Origin: Fragosphaeria purpurea | Taxonomy: Eukaryota > Ascomycota > Sordariomycetes > Ophiostomatales > Ophiostomataceae | Reading direction: 5' to 3' | Length of the DNA: 64,000 nt | Assembly (NCBI GenBank): GCA_002778095.1 | Contig: PCDL01000021.1 | Location: 3,410,001 to 3,474,000 of the forward strand | In this document: positions 34,442-47,607 of the stretch, piece after piece | How positions within the stretch are numbered: the first letter of the stretch is position 1 | Layout: every line of letters begins with the position of its first letter | The notes under the pieces: model-generated | The model's database searches: none | What the model saw: only the letters and a program-made list of their open reading frames with translations | What the model was told of the DNA's origin: nothing | Position numbers and translations under genes: made by a program

Positions 34442-35737
34442 TCCGATGGAAGTTGAGGGAAAATTTATGGTTTGCTCTGCTGAGACCGTGGCGACAGTCG
34501 TTGGTGAGGAATGCTGGCGAGAAAAAAAAGGTGAAGAAAAAAAGAAATTAAGGGAAAAGATGGCGTTGATGCTATTCCGCTCCGACTTCTGAGGCCGCCG
34601 GTTGGCGAATCAATAAATACAATTTTCTCTGACGGCGTTGCAGAGACTGGCAAGGGCCAGATGAACGAAGAAGTTGAAAAGGAAGAACACCACATGAACG
34701 GAGGTTGAGTGACGAGGGCAGGTAATAAAACCTGGAAAACAGAAAATGAAGTATATTAAAGGTGGGCGGGTTAAGCTTTTGCGTACAATGTATTAAGCAA
34801 CACCATACCATAAAATTGAGTGTGTAGAGGTACGTACACCTAGGCGCGCTGGAGTGGGGTTGGGTTGCTGGGGTTGCCTCTGGTAGGCCGCCCAGCGCAG
34901 GTTAAGGGAGCCGCATAGCCAATCAGAGGCGAGCCTGGGCGGACGCTCACAACATCGCGAGACACACGAATAGCTCGAGAGCGAAGGGTTGCCGCCACCA
35001 CCCCAGCACGACCATCACCACTGCCACCAACCACCGTAGCCTTGACCACGACGGCCACTGCAGCCGCTTGTGAGGAAAAGCACGACGTCGAGCGCTGGGT
35101 TTTTTTGTCAAAGCGTATTTTTCGAACGGTCTTTCGGCAGAGTTACGGCGGCGTCTACTTTACGCTGGGGTCTGCCGAAAACTGTACCTCGTGGCTCGTT
35201 TGATCTCTACCGAATTGCCTTTGCCTTTATTTTATCCATATCTTCGTTGCGGAATGCGTTTCTCTACGCATTGTACTTGACCGTCGGCGGCTTTTTTTTA
35301 TCGACGATACGCTCGACTGCGAATCGGAATCGCAGTCTCGGATCCCGCTCGATTTCAGTGACCATTTTTCGACATTATCGACCTTTTTCAGGGTGTTGGT
35401 TGTTGCCTTGAAGCCTCTATCTCCGTTGGCATTTTGCTTCCTGTATGCCCGCGGCTGTAGGGGTTTATATTTTGGCGTTGGGTTGACTTGGGTGGCAAGT
35501 CAAGGGAACGGTAAGACCTGAGAACGGCTTGATTGGGGGACATGGAGTGAATTCGAGACGGCATTCGAGAAGACGAAACCAACACGATCAGTCCCTTCTG
35601 CGAGCCAAATTTCCTTCGAAGCACAAATCTCATGGACAGACGAGGCCGGTAGCCAGAACCGAGACGACGACTTTTTTTTTCTTCTTCTGCTTTTTGGGCA
35701 AACCACAGCCCTCTCGCCTCCGATTCAGACTGCAACG
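34442..35737. other. Divergent promoter region, SND2 / CDC27
   Basis: About 1.3 kb between divergent starts. The right half is pyrimidine-rich and probably holds the CDC27 5' leader. An open frame 35070-35411 shows no family feature and is not called. Confidence 0.55.
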
Positions 35738-38643
35738 ATGGCACCAAACAGTGCTGCCGTGACAAGCCTCTTGCGGCAGGCTGTCTACTACCATCTCGAC
35801 AACGGCTTGTGGGACAATGCGCTGTTCTTTGCAGAACGGCTGACGGCCCACGATGCCCGGTCGAATGAGTCGACCTTCCTCCTCGCTCTCAGCCACTTCC
35901 GTCTCGGCGACCACCGGTCCGCCTACGAAGTCAGCAAGCCGCTGGGCTTCCGGGGCTTGCACCTTGGCTGTGCTTATGTGTTTGCACAGAGTTGCCTGGC
36001 TCTGGAGCGTTTTCGCGACGGTGCCTCGGCTCTGGAGAAAGCAAAGGGGCTGTGGCTGCACAAGTCCAACCTCGGCAAGCACACGGCGACGACACGGGCC
36101 ATCTACCCGGACGCAGCCACGGTCAACTGCCTGCTCGGAAAACTTTACCGTGGGATGGACGACCGCAAAAAGGCAGCCTCGTACTTCGAGGACGCACTGC
36201 GCACAAACCCGCTGATGTGGGATGCGTTCACGGCCCTGTGTGACATTGGTCTCAGTGTGCGGGTGTCCAACACCTTTCGGGTCAGCGACTCTCTTGTTCG
36301 CTGCTTTGAACAAGATCTGGTGTCCGGCGAGGCACCGGACCACACAGCCGGCTACCTAACAGAGCAGCCACAGCCGCTGCCGACTAAGCGATCGGTGGGA
36401 GCCTTCTCGTCCACGACGACAACGAGGCCGCCTGGCCTTCACGAAATGAGCGACCCCTTCGACCAACAGCAACAACCACCACAGGCACCACAACCGGGTC
36501 CGCACCGCTCTGCGACAGCCTCGCAGGCCAACAATCTTTCTGGCGGCCACCATGCTAGCGAGTCTGAAGAAAATGACTTCATGGCAAGAATATTCGCGGC
36601 GCGTTCGAGGGTTGCCGCAAACGGCGGTTTTAGCGGCGGCCAGCCGCCGCCCGACGGCATGGCCACACCGCCTGGCATGCAGCAAGAACCGCCACAGGCT
36701 CCGGCACGAAGACGGGCCGGCGTGCCGGCGGCGTCGGCTGCTGCTGACGCAGTGAGCGCCGATGCGCAACTGCCGCATCCGGGTGCACCGTCCAAAATTA
36801 TGTATAGGCTGGGCGCCACAGCACGAAGAGGCAGACCTCTGGACAATGGAAGCGGCGATCTTTCGGCAGCGGACCATGCTTCCTCCCTGCTGCGACCAAC
36901 GGCAAGCGCCACGAACAGCGGAGCAGCCGGTGCACCCGCAACCGCGTCGACAGGGCCGGCGCCGCCTTCGTCCCTGTCCAACGTGGCAACGACAACTACA
37001 ACGTCTACGACAACCGAACGGAAACGCACAGCGTCGGGACACCCGGTTGCACCACGCCAAACCGCGGGCGCGCAACAGGACGAGTCGGGCGTACCAGGGC
37101 AACGGCGCAGTGCACGCCTGAACATGTTCAAGGCTTCGGCGGGGAGGACCAACTCAGGCGCGGCGACAATTGGCGCGGCGGCGACGCGCGAATTGAAAAA
37201 GGCCCGGCCGCCAATATCCCGCATCGTTCGCCCGGGCTCAAGCGGGTCGACTGTGGGTCGCGTGGTTAGTGGCAACCGGAAACCCGTTGACGATGGCGGC
37301 ATGGACGTGGACCCGATGGAAGGCCCCCGCGTGCGGGATCCGACCGCCGCCGCCGCGACGGCAGCGTCTACCCAGCAGCAGGCCCTCGCACAACAGCAAC
37401 TGCACCAACAACAGCAGCAACAGCAACAGCAGCAACAACAACAGCTCCAGCAACAGCATCAACAGCAGTCCGCAGCCGCGCCGTCGGGCGTCTCGCTGCA
37501 GCTATCCAAAGCAGCCAGCGAGTCCGATACGGCTAAGATTGAAGAGGCGCTGCGGTGGATTTTGGAGCTGCTTAAGAAGCTAGGCGGCGGTTATTTGGCT
37601 CTTTCCCAGTTCCAGTGCCCGGAAGCGTTGCAGATCCTTAATGCGCTACCACGCGCCCACGTTGAGACGCCGTGGGTGCAGGCTCTCATGGGCCGTGCGC
37701 AGTACGAGCTGGCCGCCTACGCAGAGGCAGAGATTTGTTTCCGACGCGTGCGCGTGCTGGCCCCGACGCGGCTCGCCGACATGGAGGTGTACTCGACGAT
37801 TTTGTGGTTCCTGAAGCGCGAAACAGACCTGTCCTTCTTGGCGCACGAACTGGTCGACGCGGCGTGGCACTCGCCGCAGGCGTGGTGCGCACTGGGCAAC
37901 GCGTGGTCGCTGGCGCAGGACCATGAGCAGGCGTTGCGGTGCTTCCGGCGGGCGACGCAGCTCGACCCGCGGTTTGCGTACGCCTACACGCTGCAGGGCC
38001 ACGAACATGTGCTGAACGAGGAGTACGAGAAGGCGCTGACGGCATACCGGCACGCGGTGGCGGCCGACCGGCGGCACTACAACGCCTACTACGGCCTCGG
38101 CCGTGTGTACGAGAAGCTCGGCAACTTTGACAAGGCGTACGCGCACTACCACACGGCGGCGGCCCTGCACCCGACAAATGCGGTGCTGGTCTGCTGTCTG
38201 GGCAAAGTGCTCGAGCGGCAGAAGCAGCTTGTCGCCGCGCTGCAGTACTTCAGCAAGGCGACCGACCTGGCGCCGCGGGCGGCGCAGACGCGGTTCCGCA
38301 AGGCGCGCGCGCTGCTGGCGCTGGGGCAGTTGCCCGCGGCGCAGCAGGAGCTGATGATTCTCAAAGACCTGGCGCCGGACGAGGCGGCGGTGCATTTCTT
38401 GCTGGGGAAGCTCTACAAGACGCTCAACGACAAGAGCGCGGCGGTGCGCCACTTCACGATTGCGCTGAGCCTAGACCCCAAAGTATGTTGCATACCCGTC
38501 GGCCTATTTATTTTTTACACCAACCTTATTTTACCGTCTCCCAAACGAAGCTGACAAATTCCCAGGCTAGTCAAAAAATTAAACAAGCGATAGGAAGCTT
38601 GGAAGACGACGAGGACGGTCTTGAAGACTACATGGTTGCATGA
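35738..38643 (+). CDS. CDC27: Anaphase-promoting complex subunit Cdc27/APC3
   Basis: Exons 35738-38482 and 38566-38643; 940 residues. Two TPR blocks: N-terminal (about 10-205, with YYHLDNGLWDNALFFAERL and CLLGKLYRGMDDRKKAASYF) for dimerisation, and C-terminal (about 640-915, with ALGNAWSLAQDHEQALRCF and YYGLGRVYEKLGNFDKAY) for binding Cdh1/Cdc20 and the C-box/IR tails. Between them lies about 400 residues of disordered sequence with Pro/Ala/Ser-rich segments and a poly-Gln/His run from CAG/CAA triplets (37370-37467). The 83-nt intron (GTATGT..CCCAG) falls near the end; exon 2 gives ASQKIKQAIGSLEDDEDG and an acidic tail usual for Cdc27. Belongs to the APC/C ubiquitin ligase that drives mitotic exit. 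Confidence 0.95.
37370..37467 (+). repeat. CAG/CAA (poly-Gln) repeat in CDC27
   Basis: Mixed CAG/CAA triplets interrupted by Leu, His and Ala codons; reads as poly-Gln in the linker between the two TPR blocks. Confidence 0.9.
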
Positions 38644-40066
38644 TACGGTTCAAATCAGGGGGGGGGGAATAGTAGTCGGGGAGGGTAATGCAGTGTTTCT
38701 TTTGGCATGGCGGGAGTTTCTCTTTTCAATGATCGTCTCGCCGGGTGTTTCTTTTATTTTTTTAACAAGACCAGTGTCGACGGTTGCGAGTGCGAGTGCG
38801 AGTGCCAGTGCTGCCACTGCTTCCAAGTACGAGGCAGACATCGTTTCCTGCCCAAAATAGCATAGGGGATTTGGCGTTCTGAAACAAGCGCACGAACATA
38901 GGTGGCACACGGTAGAGAGGGACTTTGCGGGCTTGTGGACGTGGGAATGCTCGTGTGGACAATTTCGGGTATTGGCGAGGGTATTGATGAAATGGACGAA
39001 GACAGCATCGTCTTCTCTTCATGGGCGGTTCCGTCGTTACCTTGTTTTTGTACAAAGTACCTACGGAGCACGATACGACGGTGACGGACACCATGCATAA
39101 GAAACCTAATGAACCAGTAATATATCGTTATGGCCAAAAAGAGGACACTTTGAATCCGTTGTGTGTGCGGCCCGGGATCGTGGCAATCGTCATCATGGAG
39201 CTGGCTTGTCGTGAGCAGTGGTACCACGTGCTCGATGGAGCTTATTTGCTGTGTGGTGTGAAACGGACGAATCAAGTCGAGCCGCTGCCAAAACAAGGCG
39301 CAAAACGGGGGAACGCGCCTCGCACCTGCATATCTGGAAAGGGCCACACGGCGCGGCCTGTTGCCGTTTAACCACCCTGCTCTGTACGATTTTTTTAATT
39401 GGTCAGAAAAATCAAGCATACCAATAAAAAACAGAAAATATGAAGCTCGGACCACGTGCTGGCCTTCCTGGGAAGTGGAAGCTGCCGGGACTGAGAAAAA
39501 TACACTGGGGCCATGTCATCCGCATAAGGAAAGACGTAATCTGCAGACCCCACCCGGCGGTGCGCAATCAGCAACCGCCCAGGGAAAGAACAACAAACAC
39601 GAATTGTGGTAGAAACGGAAGGGCCAGAAGAAACAACGACCCGCGAATCATAAAAATACGCAAGTTGGAAGGCCACCCTCCCGAACAGGACTAGCGCCGT
39701 CTTCTTGGTCCTTCCTGTCTCCCATTTTCTCTCTCTTTCCCGGCCCTGATCAGCCCAAGAAACGAAAGGCTGTTTCCTGGCCCAGTAGCCGTTTTTCTTT
39801 TCGCTTTTTGTTGTATTATTACTCCGTAGTTTCTTTGGGTTGATTTCGCCCCTGTCTCTTTTTGCCAGTGGTCTTACCGTTCCCTTTTATTCTCCCGTTT
39901 CCCATTTCTTCTCGCGTTTTTAGTTCCCCCCCTCTTTTCTCTTTCTCTTCTTTTCTTTTATCCATCCATTTTCACCATCAACATTTGTTCATCGCGTCAT
40001 CGCAGTCATAACTCATCAAACTTTTTATACCCAACATCATCAAAACCCCTTCACTTTTCTATCAAG
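38644..40066. other. Intergenic, CDC27 to histone H4
   Basis: About 1.4 kb. A repeated GAGTGC segment occurs at 38786-38806. A TACTCCGTA element is at 39820-39828. From 39700 to 40060 the plus strand is strongly pyrimidine-rich, as expected for the promoter and leader of a highly expressed histone gene. Confidence 0.6.
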
Positions 40067-40595
<529 letters not shown>

Positions 40596-40923
40596 ACGAA
40601 GAACCGGTCTGCTGGTTGGGATGACGGATGGCGCTTGGATTCTTATGTTTTCAACGGTGTATTTCTGTTACTTGAATTAGGGTTTATGTCGGTGATGTAC
40701 ACCGATGGCGTTAGGAATGGGCGTTTTACCGGTTTATCTACTACGTGTATGGAGCCGACGCGCAAAGAAACTGCCATAAGGAATTTTGGCTGTGGCGTGG
40801 TTGGTCCGCACAATGAATAAAGCAAACAAGAGAAATGATTACACTTCATGTTGGCATCTCAGCTGCTATTCTCGTTATCGTGATGAATGTGCCTTTGTTT
40901 TGGTGACTTCCGAACCCCTGATT
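40596..40923. other. Convergent 3' region, H4 / TRS20
   Basis: About 0.33 kb; contains AATGAATAAAGCAAAC near 40812, a good polyadenylation signal for H4. No ORF supported. Confidence 0.6.
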
Positions 40924-41553
40924 CTATAAGTACTTCTTGCCGGCTGCGGCTACTCTGGCACGGAACACGGGACTGCGTATTTCCATGTTGGTTTTGTAGA
41001 AAGGGCTCATTGCGGTCTTGACCCAGTTCTCGTACACCTCGACAAAAAAGTTCTTGATGGCCTCTTCTGTGGCGGCGCTCGTGGGGTTGGCGCCAACGGC
41101 GGTGGACGCGCGCGAGGACGAGGCCGCGCTCGACGAAGACGATGCACTGCCCATGCCGCCGGCCGTGTTGCTCAGGCCGGGCATGTAGGCGTTGGCGGCG
41201 GTGGTGGGCTGGTGCAGGAGCAGAAACTTGGCGTTTGAGCCCGTGACGAAGCACGATACGTAGTTTTGAAAAAACCGGTCGACGCACTTGAGGTACCTAG
41301 CTGTGTGAGACGGGAGTTTGGACGGGCATAGAATTGAAATCAAAAAGTAGAAGATGAATATAACTCACATCTGTCCGTTCCCCCACTGCACCTCCTCGAC
41401 GACATCCAGGCTGCTATGCAGGACAAACTGGTTCAAGGGCCGCGCCTGGTCGGAAAAGCGCGCCTGGCCGTCCCCGCCTTGCTTGGACGTGCCAAACTCG
41501 TACTCGAAGAGCGGGTTGTCCTGCGTGCCGACGATAGCAAAGTAGTAGGACAT
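40924..41553 (-). CDS. TRS20: TRAPP subunit Trs20 / sedlin (TRAPPC2)
   Basis: Exons 41553-41369 and 41296-40924; 185 residues. The longin-type fold starts MSYYFAIVGTQDNPLFEYEF; RPLNQFVLHSSLDVVEE and MYLKCVDRFFQNYVSCFVTG follow, then NFFVEVYENWVKTAMSPFY near the C-terminus, all typical of sedlin. An Ala/Ser/Thr-rich insert of about 45 residues (GLSNTAGGMGSASSSSS) sits in the loop before the last helix, as in other filamentous fungi. The 72-nt intron has GTGAGT and ends ACAGCTAG; the second AG gives the correct M-Y-L-K junction. Trs20 is an adaptor in the TRAPP II/III complexes for Golgi and autophagy traffic. Confidence 0.93.
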
Positions 41554-42231
41554 GGTGGGTTGCGAAGACCGAGAGAGCCGTAAGTAAAAGTTGTTTGGGG
41601 AGTTTTGGGAACTGCTCTCCTAAATGGAGGCGCCCCTGTTGGGGGGGGGCGATTTAATCCGCGCGCCGGGGTTCCTCTCTTGGTCAGTCACAGATAGCAT
41701 CGACTGTTCCTTGTCATGTAAACGTAATCGATTCAAAAGCTCGCTGAAATATCGCTGTTGGGCGTTGCCGCCTGTCGCCGTCTCCTGCTGTCAACTTGAG
41801 TTCTCTTTATTGCCCGCCGAGAGCTTGTCGATGTGGAGCATCGTTGCGACTCAACTTTCCATGAATGTCACGTGCGACTGTCACAGCTGACTGATACGTT
41901 TTATTTTTTTTCCTTCTGTGTTTGCCCGTTACAATTTGATTTGTTTGGGAAGGTAATTTTTTTTGGTTATTTCTCAATTCTATTGAATACTTTTTTATAT
42001 CCATAGAAGTGCTATGCAAAACTTTGCAGTTCGTTTTCTCTGGATATCGAAGCCAAGGACACGGCTGTGAAAGTACATATATCGGCGGGCTTGACCCACA
42101 GCGCAACGTGATTGGCCAGAATCAGGTATTCTTTTGCGATTTGGACCAAAATCTGGTGCTTCAAAAATCGAGAGGAGTTTCGTCTCTCTTCTTCCGCAAA
42201 GGCCAACGCATTCGCCGCACCGCACATCGCC
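41554..42231. other. Divergent promoter region, TRS20 / MRPL31
   Basis: About 0.7 kb between divergent starts with a G-run at 41641-41649 and T-runs around 41900-41995. No supported ORF. Confidence 0.55.
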
Positions 42232-42736
42232 ATGTTTGGTCTTGGTCCTTTTCGTGTGACCAACCCGCTGAGCGGTGGTCTGTTATGGTAGGCTTTTTTC
42301 CCCCGGAAGCAACCGCGAAGAACCCCAATCAATCTCCTTTGCCCCGACTCCGAACTGACGTGTTTTTGTCGTCCAGGAAAATTCCATGGCGCCTCTCCCG
42401 GTTCCAGAAATACCGACATCGCAAGCGCCTCCGGGCCGTGGATTCCGTGATTGAGACACTCGACGCCGCCCTCGCTAAACAGGGCACGACCATCCGCGCG
42501 CTGGAGCGGTGGAAGGACGAAATGCCGACCGAGCCCGAGATGCTGCCGCGCGACAAGTACACGCTCTTCGACCGCAAGGCGAAGCGGTACCGGAAGGGCA
42601 TCCACAGTACGTTGCCTTCAGGAAATGCGGCCCATGCCATCTTTTATGCAAAACTAGCTCATCTGCTGACAATCTCTGTCAGGACTGCCGAAATGGACAC
42701 GGGTCTCACAGAGAATCAACCCTCCCGGTTATTGAC
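42232..42736 (+). CDS. MRPL31: Mitochondrial large-subunit ribosomal protein mL60 (MrpL31)
   Basis: Exons 42232-42287, 42377-42606 and 42684-42736; 112 residues. The N-terminus MFGLGPFRVTNPLSGGLLW and KIPWRLSRFQKYRHRKRLR are diagnostic of fungal mL60; RDKYTLFDRKAKRYRKGIH and LPKWTRVSQRINPPGY complete it. Introns of 89 and 77 nt (GTAGGC/GTACGT donors) restore TG|G and A|GA codons. Highly basic, with no acidic stretch; a mitochondrial matrix protein of the 54S subunit, specific to fungi. Confidence 0.95.
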
Positions 42737-43097
42737 GACGGTATATACGGACGGCGGAAGACGGCGATGTTTTTTTTGTCTCGAGGAGTTATTATCAGGA
42801 CTTCTGTTATATCAGGCTTGGATGGGCTTCTGTACAGTATTTGAACACAGATTGTGCATAGAAATACAAAGGGAAAAGTAAGCAATAAGCAACGAGACCG
42901 AACGAAACCTGATTGCCGGCCTTTGGTTGTGACAAAAAACCTGAGACTTTGAAAACAACGGAAACGCATGACCCTATAATGTACAAAGAACGCCCTGAAA
43001 AATTTCCTCGCTTTCAATCGCTTTAATCTCGCGTCCCAAGATTCGAGTTCCTTGCTTACCTGCGCAACATTCCTCCGCTAGAGATCTTGCAGCAGCT
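42737..43097. other. Convergent 3' region, MRPL31 / CBP20
   Basis: About 0.36 kb holding the two 3' UTRs; no supported ORF. Confidence 0.6.
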
Positions 43098-43940
43098 TCA
43101 CCGTATGTCGTCGTGGTCGTCCTTCACCCTGCCGTCTACACTGCCACCCTGCCGTGCCCGGTCGCGCTCCCGGAAGTCGCGCCCACCCCGCTCGCGGTTG
43201 CGCGGGTGCCGGCCACGCTGTTCCCGTTCCCGATCCCGTTCCCGGTCGCGCTCGAGTTCTTGCTCCTGCAGCAGCGCCCGCCCCAGCCCACCGCGGCCCT
43301 CGTCGTAGTCGTCGCGGTACTCGTCGCGGACTTGGCCGCCCGACCGGCCACGGCCGTACTGGCGGCCCTCCTCGAATCCCGGGTCCAAGTCCGTGCGGAT
43401 GATGCGCTCGTCGAGCTTGGTGCCGCCGATGTACTTCATGCAGTCGAGTGCATCCTGGTGCGTGTAGTACTCGACGAAGCAGAAGCCGCACGGGGTCTTG
43501 TTGAAGCGGTCGAGGCCCATGATTAGGCGCTTGATCTCGCCACACATGGCGAAGAGCTCGTAAACCTGTTCTTCGGTGGTATAGAAAGAGCTAGTGCGTT
43601 GCACCCGTTAGGTTCGTCTTTCTGATGGCGCAAAGCCCGTACACGTAAATAAGGGAGAACGGTCGACTTACAGGTTGCCGACGTACAGCGTGGTCGCATG
43701 CCGGAGCGGGTCTTCGCTTGGCTCGTTCGTCTCCTCGTCGCCATCACGGGGATGACGACCGTCGCGTCGGCGTTTCTGTACCGTCTCAAAATGAGCCAAT
43801 GCCGGGTCCAAAAAGGGAGGTAGAGGAGCGCGGGAAGCGCGAATCAACGGGACGATGCGAAAACTCACCTTGCTGTTGAAGTACGCACTTGGCCGGTCGA
43901 GCCGGTCGACTGTCGAGCGAAGATCTTGTGTAGCGGCCAT
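43098..43940 (-). CDS. CBC2: Nuclear cap-binding protein subunit 2 (CBP20)
   Basis: Exons 43940-43869, 43775-43672 and 43590-43098; 222 residues. One RRM: RNP2 TLYVGNLSFYTTEEQ and RNP1 KTPCGFCFVEYY (about 91-101), with GTKLDERIIRTDLDPGFEEG and GRQYGRGRSGGQVRDEYR after it, the cap-stacking and CBP80-contact segments of CBP20. The C-terminal 60 residues are Arg/Asp/Glu-rich (ERDRERDRERE), longer than in animals. With CBP80 it binds the m7G cap for splicing, 3'-end formation and export. Introns are 93 and 81 nt; start ATG context AAAATGG. Confidence 0.96.
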
Positions 43941-44501
43941 TTTGTTGCCAGTGACTTGTTCGGTGGAGCCTGTGTTTGTGTATGCCGTTTTTGAGGCTTC
44001 AGCGAAGGCCCTGTAAAAGCCGTGCTCTTTTTGTCTTGATAGCCGTTTCTAGTTGAACAAACCGTTCATAGACGTTTCTTAGCGGTCGCGCAGATCAAAC
44101 CCACATCTGTGTGGCTGGTGGATAGCTTGAGCCACAGTACAACCACGCCGCGCCTCTTTCTTTTTTTTTTAGCTGCTGGAGCGACGCGATCGCAAACGAC
44201 AGGCAAACTAAACGTTAAAATACCAGCGCTTTGTTTTCAACCTTGTTTCTTCCCAGTCCCGAGTGTACACTGTTAATCAAGCCACTACCCAAATCCTTGC
44301 CAGCGACATCTATTGTTTTTATTTTTTTTTTCAAATTCTCTCTTCATTTTTTTCAAATGCATTCTTCAGTGTCTATTTCCTGGTGACCTTCGTTGCTCTT
44401 GAGGGCCGAAAAAAAGGGCGGCATAGTTCTGCCTTTTTCCTCTCCTCTTGCTCACTTAGATCATTTGTTAGCTTTTTTGTCTTCTAGCACGCTCTATCAC
44501 C
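43941..44501. other. Divergent promoter region, CBP20 / NUP82
   Basis: About 0.56 kb, pyrimidine-rich toward NUP82; TCTTCTAG directly before the NUP82 start at 44481-44488 could end a leader intron. Confidence 0.5.
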
Positions 44502-47500
44502 ATGCTCAAGGTAAAAGCCTTCACGCCGGCATGGCTTTCAGCGGAATCTCCTGATGGCCGCGGCGTCTTCTCGGCATCAGCGTCGAGCGCCAAGCCCCCT
44601 ACGTTTTCCGTCCCAAACGTCGGCCCCAATCACCCCCTCTACGCGAGCCTCAAAAAACAGGCTTCGCCTCCACGTGGTCCACGGAGGACTATTGCACGGC
44701 GTGGAACCGAGATCTTCGTTGCCAACGGGAAAGAAATCCGGTGGACCGACCTGGTCACGATGAAGAACGCGTGGGAGGCGACCCACGATAGCCACAGCAG
44801 CAGCGTCGGCCAGACCTTCCAAACGAAGTCTGTCTACCGAGTACGTAAAGTTGTTTTGCTCGTGAGTCACGTCGAAATACATGGCGTATGTCCATTGCTA
44901 ATGAACTTTGTTTTCCTAGACTCTGAAACCGCCTGTGGCTAGCGACATCCGGCAGCTCGTCATCTCGCCACAGTCCAACTACATGGCCATCCTGACGACA
45001 CACACCATTCACATTTGCGTGTTGCCCGACTCCTCGCATCTGGTGGCCGCAGAGGACCCCATTGTTCCTCTCAAGGCCAGGTATTTCACCATCGGACCTA
45101 CGACGCACGTCACCACGCGGCAACCCTTGGTTTCGGCGCTGTGGCATCCGCTTGGGGTTAATGGCTCCGCGCTCGTCACGATCACCTCCGACGCTGTCGT
45201 GCGCCTGTGGGAGATTTCGCCCGTCGACCGCTGGTCGTTTGATGCGCCGTCTCTCTCGATCGACGTCAAAAAGCTTGCTGATGGCACGTGGCTTGACGAG
45301 GACTTTGGCGCGTCGGTCAATACCAACACGAGCTATTCTCCTGATCTCTTCGACATGGAAGTCGCGGCGGCGTGCTTTGGCCCGCGCAGTTCTGGCGGCT
45401 GGCACTCGATGACCCTGTACCTCGCTATGCTAGGCGGCGACGTCTATGCCTTGTGCCCCCTGCTACCGAAGCGCTTCGCGACGCCGCTGGCCCTGATTCC
45501 CTCGCTCTCGGTCGCCATCATTTCCAATCTGGCCGCGGTCGAGGACGATCCCGATGCGACGCCTCGCGCGAAGCAGCTGGCCCGACAGCAGCTTGACTGG
45601 ATGTCGCAGCTTGACAACCAGGAACCCACACTTGCTGCCGATTTGGGGAACGACGAGGTTCCCACAGAAATCTACGTTCGACCTTCCCACCCCGGTATTG
45701 TGCCGAGGTTGCAAGGCCCTCTTGAAGTCGACCTGGACGATGGGTTGACTTACGTCGACGATGATGACAGGACGCTGTCCGACATTTTCGTCATTGGCGA
45801 AAAGGTTGACATGGCGCTGCTTAGGAATGGCGTCGATGACAACGACGACGACGATTTTGGAGACGAGGAGCGCGCTTTTCAGGATCTCATCGATGATGCG
45901 GATAAGGAGGGCCTATCGCTGCCTGTGATTTGCTTGATTACGGTCAGCGGCAAACTACACATCTGCTTGGACCTTGTAGGCGTCGAAGCGCAATGGCTGC
46001 CACAGAGGACACGTCATGCCCACAAAAGAAATTCAAGCAGCCTCGCCTTGAATGGCCGAGTGCCTACGGCGGAGGCCCCGTTGGACGCAGACCAGTCGTT
46101 GGCACGGCCCCTGCTGACTTTCCAGATTGTAGACGTCGTCCGTGATGCTGAGACGCGCTCAAACGGGTGGTGCACCTTCAGCCCCGATGTAACGTCGCGG
46201 TATTCTTTTTTTGTCACGCACCCGGCTGGCATCACGCACATCTCGTTGTCCGCATGGGTGTTTCGACTTGAGCAGGAGCTGCATGACGACACCGAAGTGG
46301 GGGCCGATTTTCGTGTGCGCCAGCTTGTGACGGGCGAGAACACGCTGCGCCAGCGTGTCCACTACCACACGCGCAACGATGTGCTGGCTACGTGCGTCGT
46401 GTTGCGGGATCCAGATCTGGGCTGCTTCCTGTTGTCCGCGACGGAATATGCCCCCATCGCTATATCCTTCGACGCGCCCGAAGGCGAGGAACTTGGGCTA
46501 CGCGGCAGCACCACCGTTCTGGATCCGTCGCTTCACTCTTCCACAACGGCAGCGATGGGCCGTTCTACCGCAGAGGCAGCCAAGGACGAGGCGGTACTGG
46601 CGCTGGATCTATGGAAAGCCCGGCCGGCCTTTGAAATGCCACCAGAATTGACGGCTCCGTTGTCGCTCGCGCAGGCCCAGAACATGCTGTTTTCGAGCCG
46701 GTACCAGATGCTACAGCACCAGGAGGTGCGGCTCTCACCGGCAACGCTGGCCATCTTTACGAACGCGCACAAGCTGGTGGGCAAGGAAAGCGGCCGGCTG
46801 AACCAGGCGGCCGCGCAGATGTTCACCCAGCTGGAAGAGTTGCCCAACTATCTGCGTGAACAAGTCGAGTCAGCCGCGTCTCTCAAGCGGCGCATCGATA
46901 TGATCGGTGGCACTGACGATGGGGCGGTAGCGGTGGCGGCGGCGGACGACGACCAAATCGAGGGGCCCGTGACCGACGACATACGGCTCCGCCAGCGGCT
47001 GCGGCAGGCACAGACGCGGCACGCCGATTTGAGCGCGCGCATGGAGCGGCTGCGGCGCACTGTCCACCGCGCGTCTACGCGCCCGCTGAGCGACAAGGAG
47101 CGGCGATGGGTGCAGGAGGTGCAGGCCCTCGCGGCGCAGCTTGACAAGGCTGACGAAAAGTCTCAAACAGCGGCGGCGGCGTCCCTGTCCGCAAAGGCCG
47201 CTTCCAGCGCCAACGCCACCCGCGATATCGGCCTGCGCGTGAAGCAGATCAAGGCTTTGTGGGCCAACCTATCTGAACAGGCCGAGGGGCTTGGGCAGCT
47301 GCCCTCACAGCGGCAACGACTGCAATCGGATCGGCAGGGGTCCCCGGCAGCAGCGAGCGAAGACGAGGACATCAAGTCGTCTACATTATCGCTCGTAACC
47401 GTCCCAGATCGGAGTCGCAGGAGCAGCGACACACGATCGCCGTCGCCGTCGTCTATTACCGCGGGCGGTGCGCCACGTCTTGGGCGCCGCGTACCAGCAG

Positions 47501-47607
47501 ATGTGCGCAAGGCGAAGATGGCGCAGGTGACAGAGCAGCTGGAGCGCGAGGAGGCCATGATGGAGGCAATGACGGAGCGGCTGACGCGTCTAGGGGTTGT
47601 GTCATGA
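44502..47607 (+). CDS. NUP82: Nucleoporin Nup82
   Basis: Exons 44502-44840 and 44920-47607; 1008 residues. The 79-nt intron has GTACGT, a GCTAAT branch point and CCTAG and joins SVYR to TLKPPVASDIRQLVIS. The N-terminal 650 residues form the predicted beta-propeller (segments LVISPQSNYMAILTTHTIHI and ALWHPLGVNGSALVTITSD with WEISP), interrupted by an acidic loop (DDNDDDDFGDEE). The C-terminal 350 residues are helical and charged (RLRQRLRQAQTRHADLSARM) and should form the coiled coil that assembles with Nup159 and Nsp1 on the cytoplasmic face of the pore for mRNA export. A Ser-rich, probably phosphorylated linker is at about 905-950. Confidence 0.9.
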
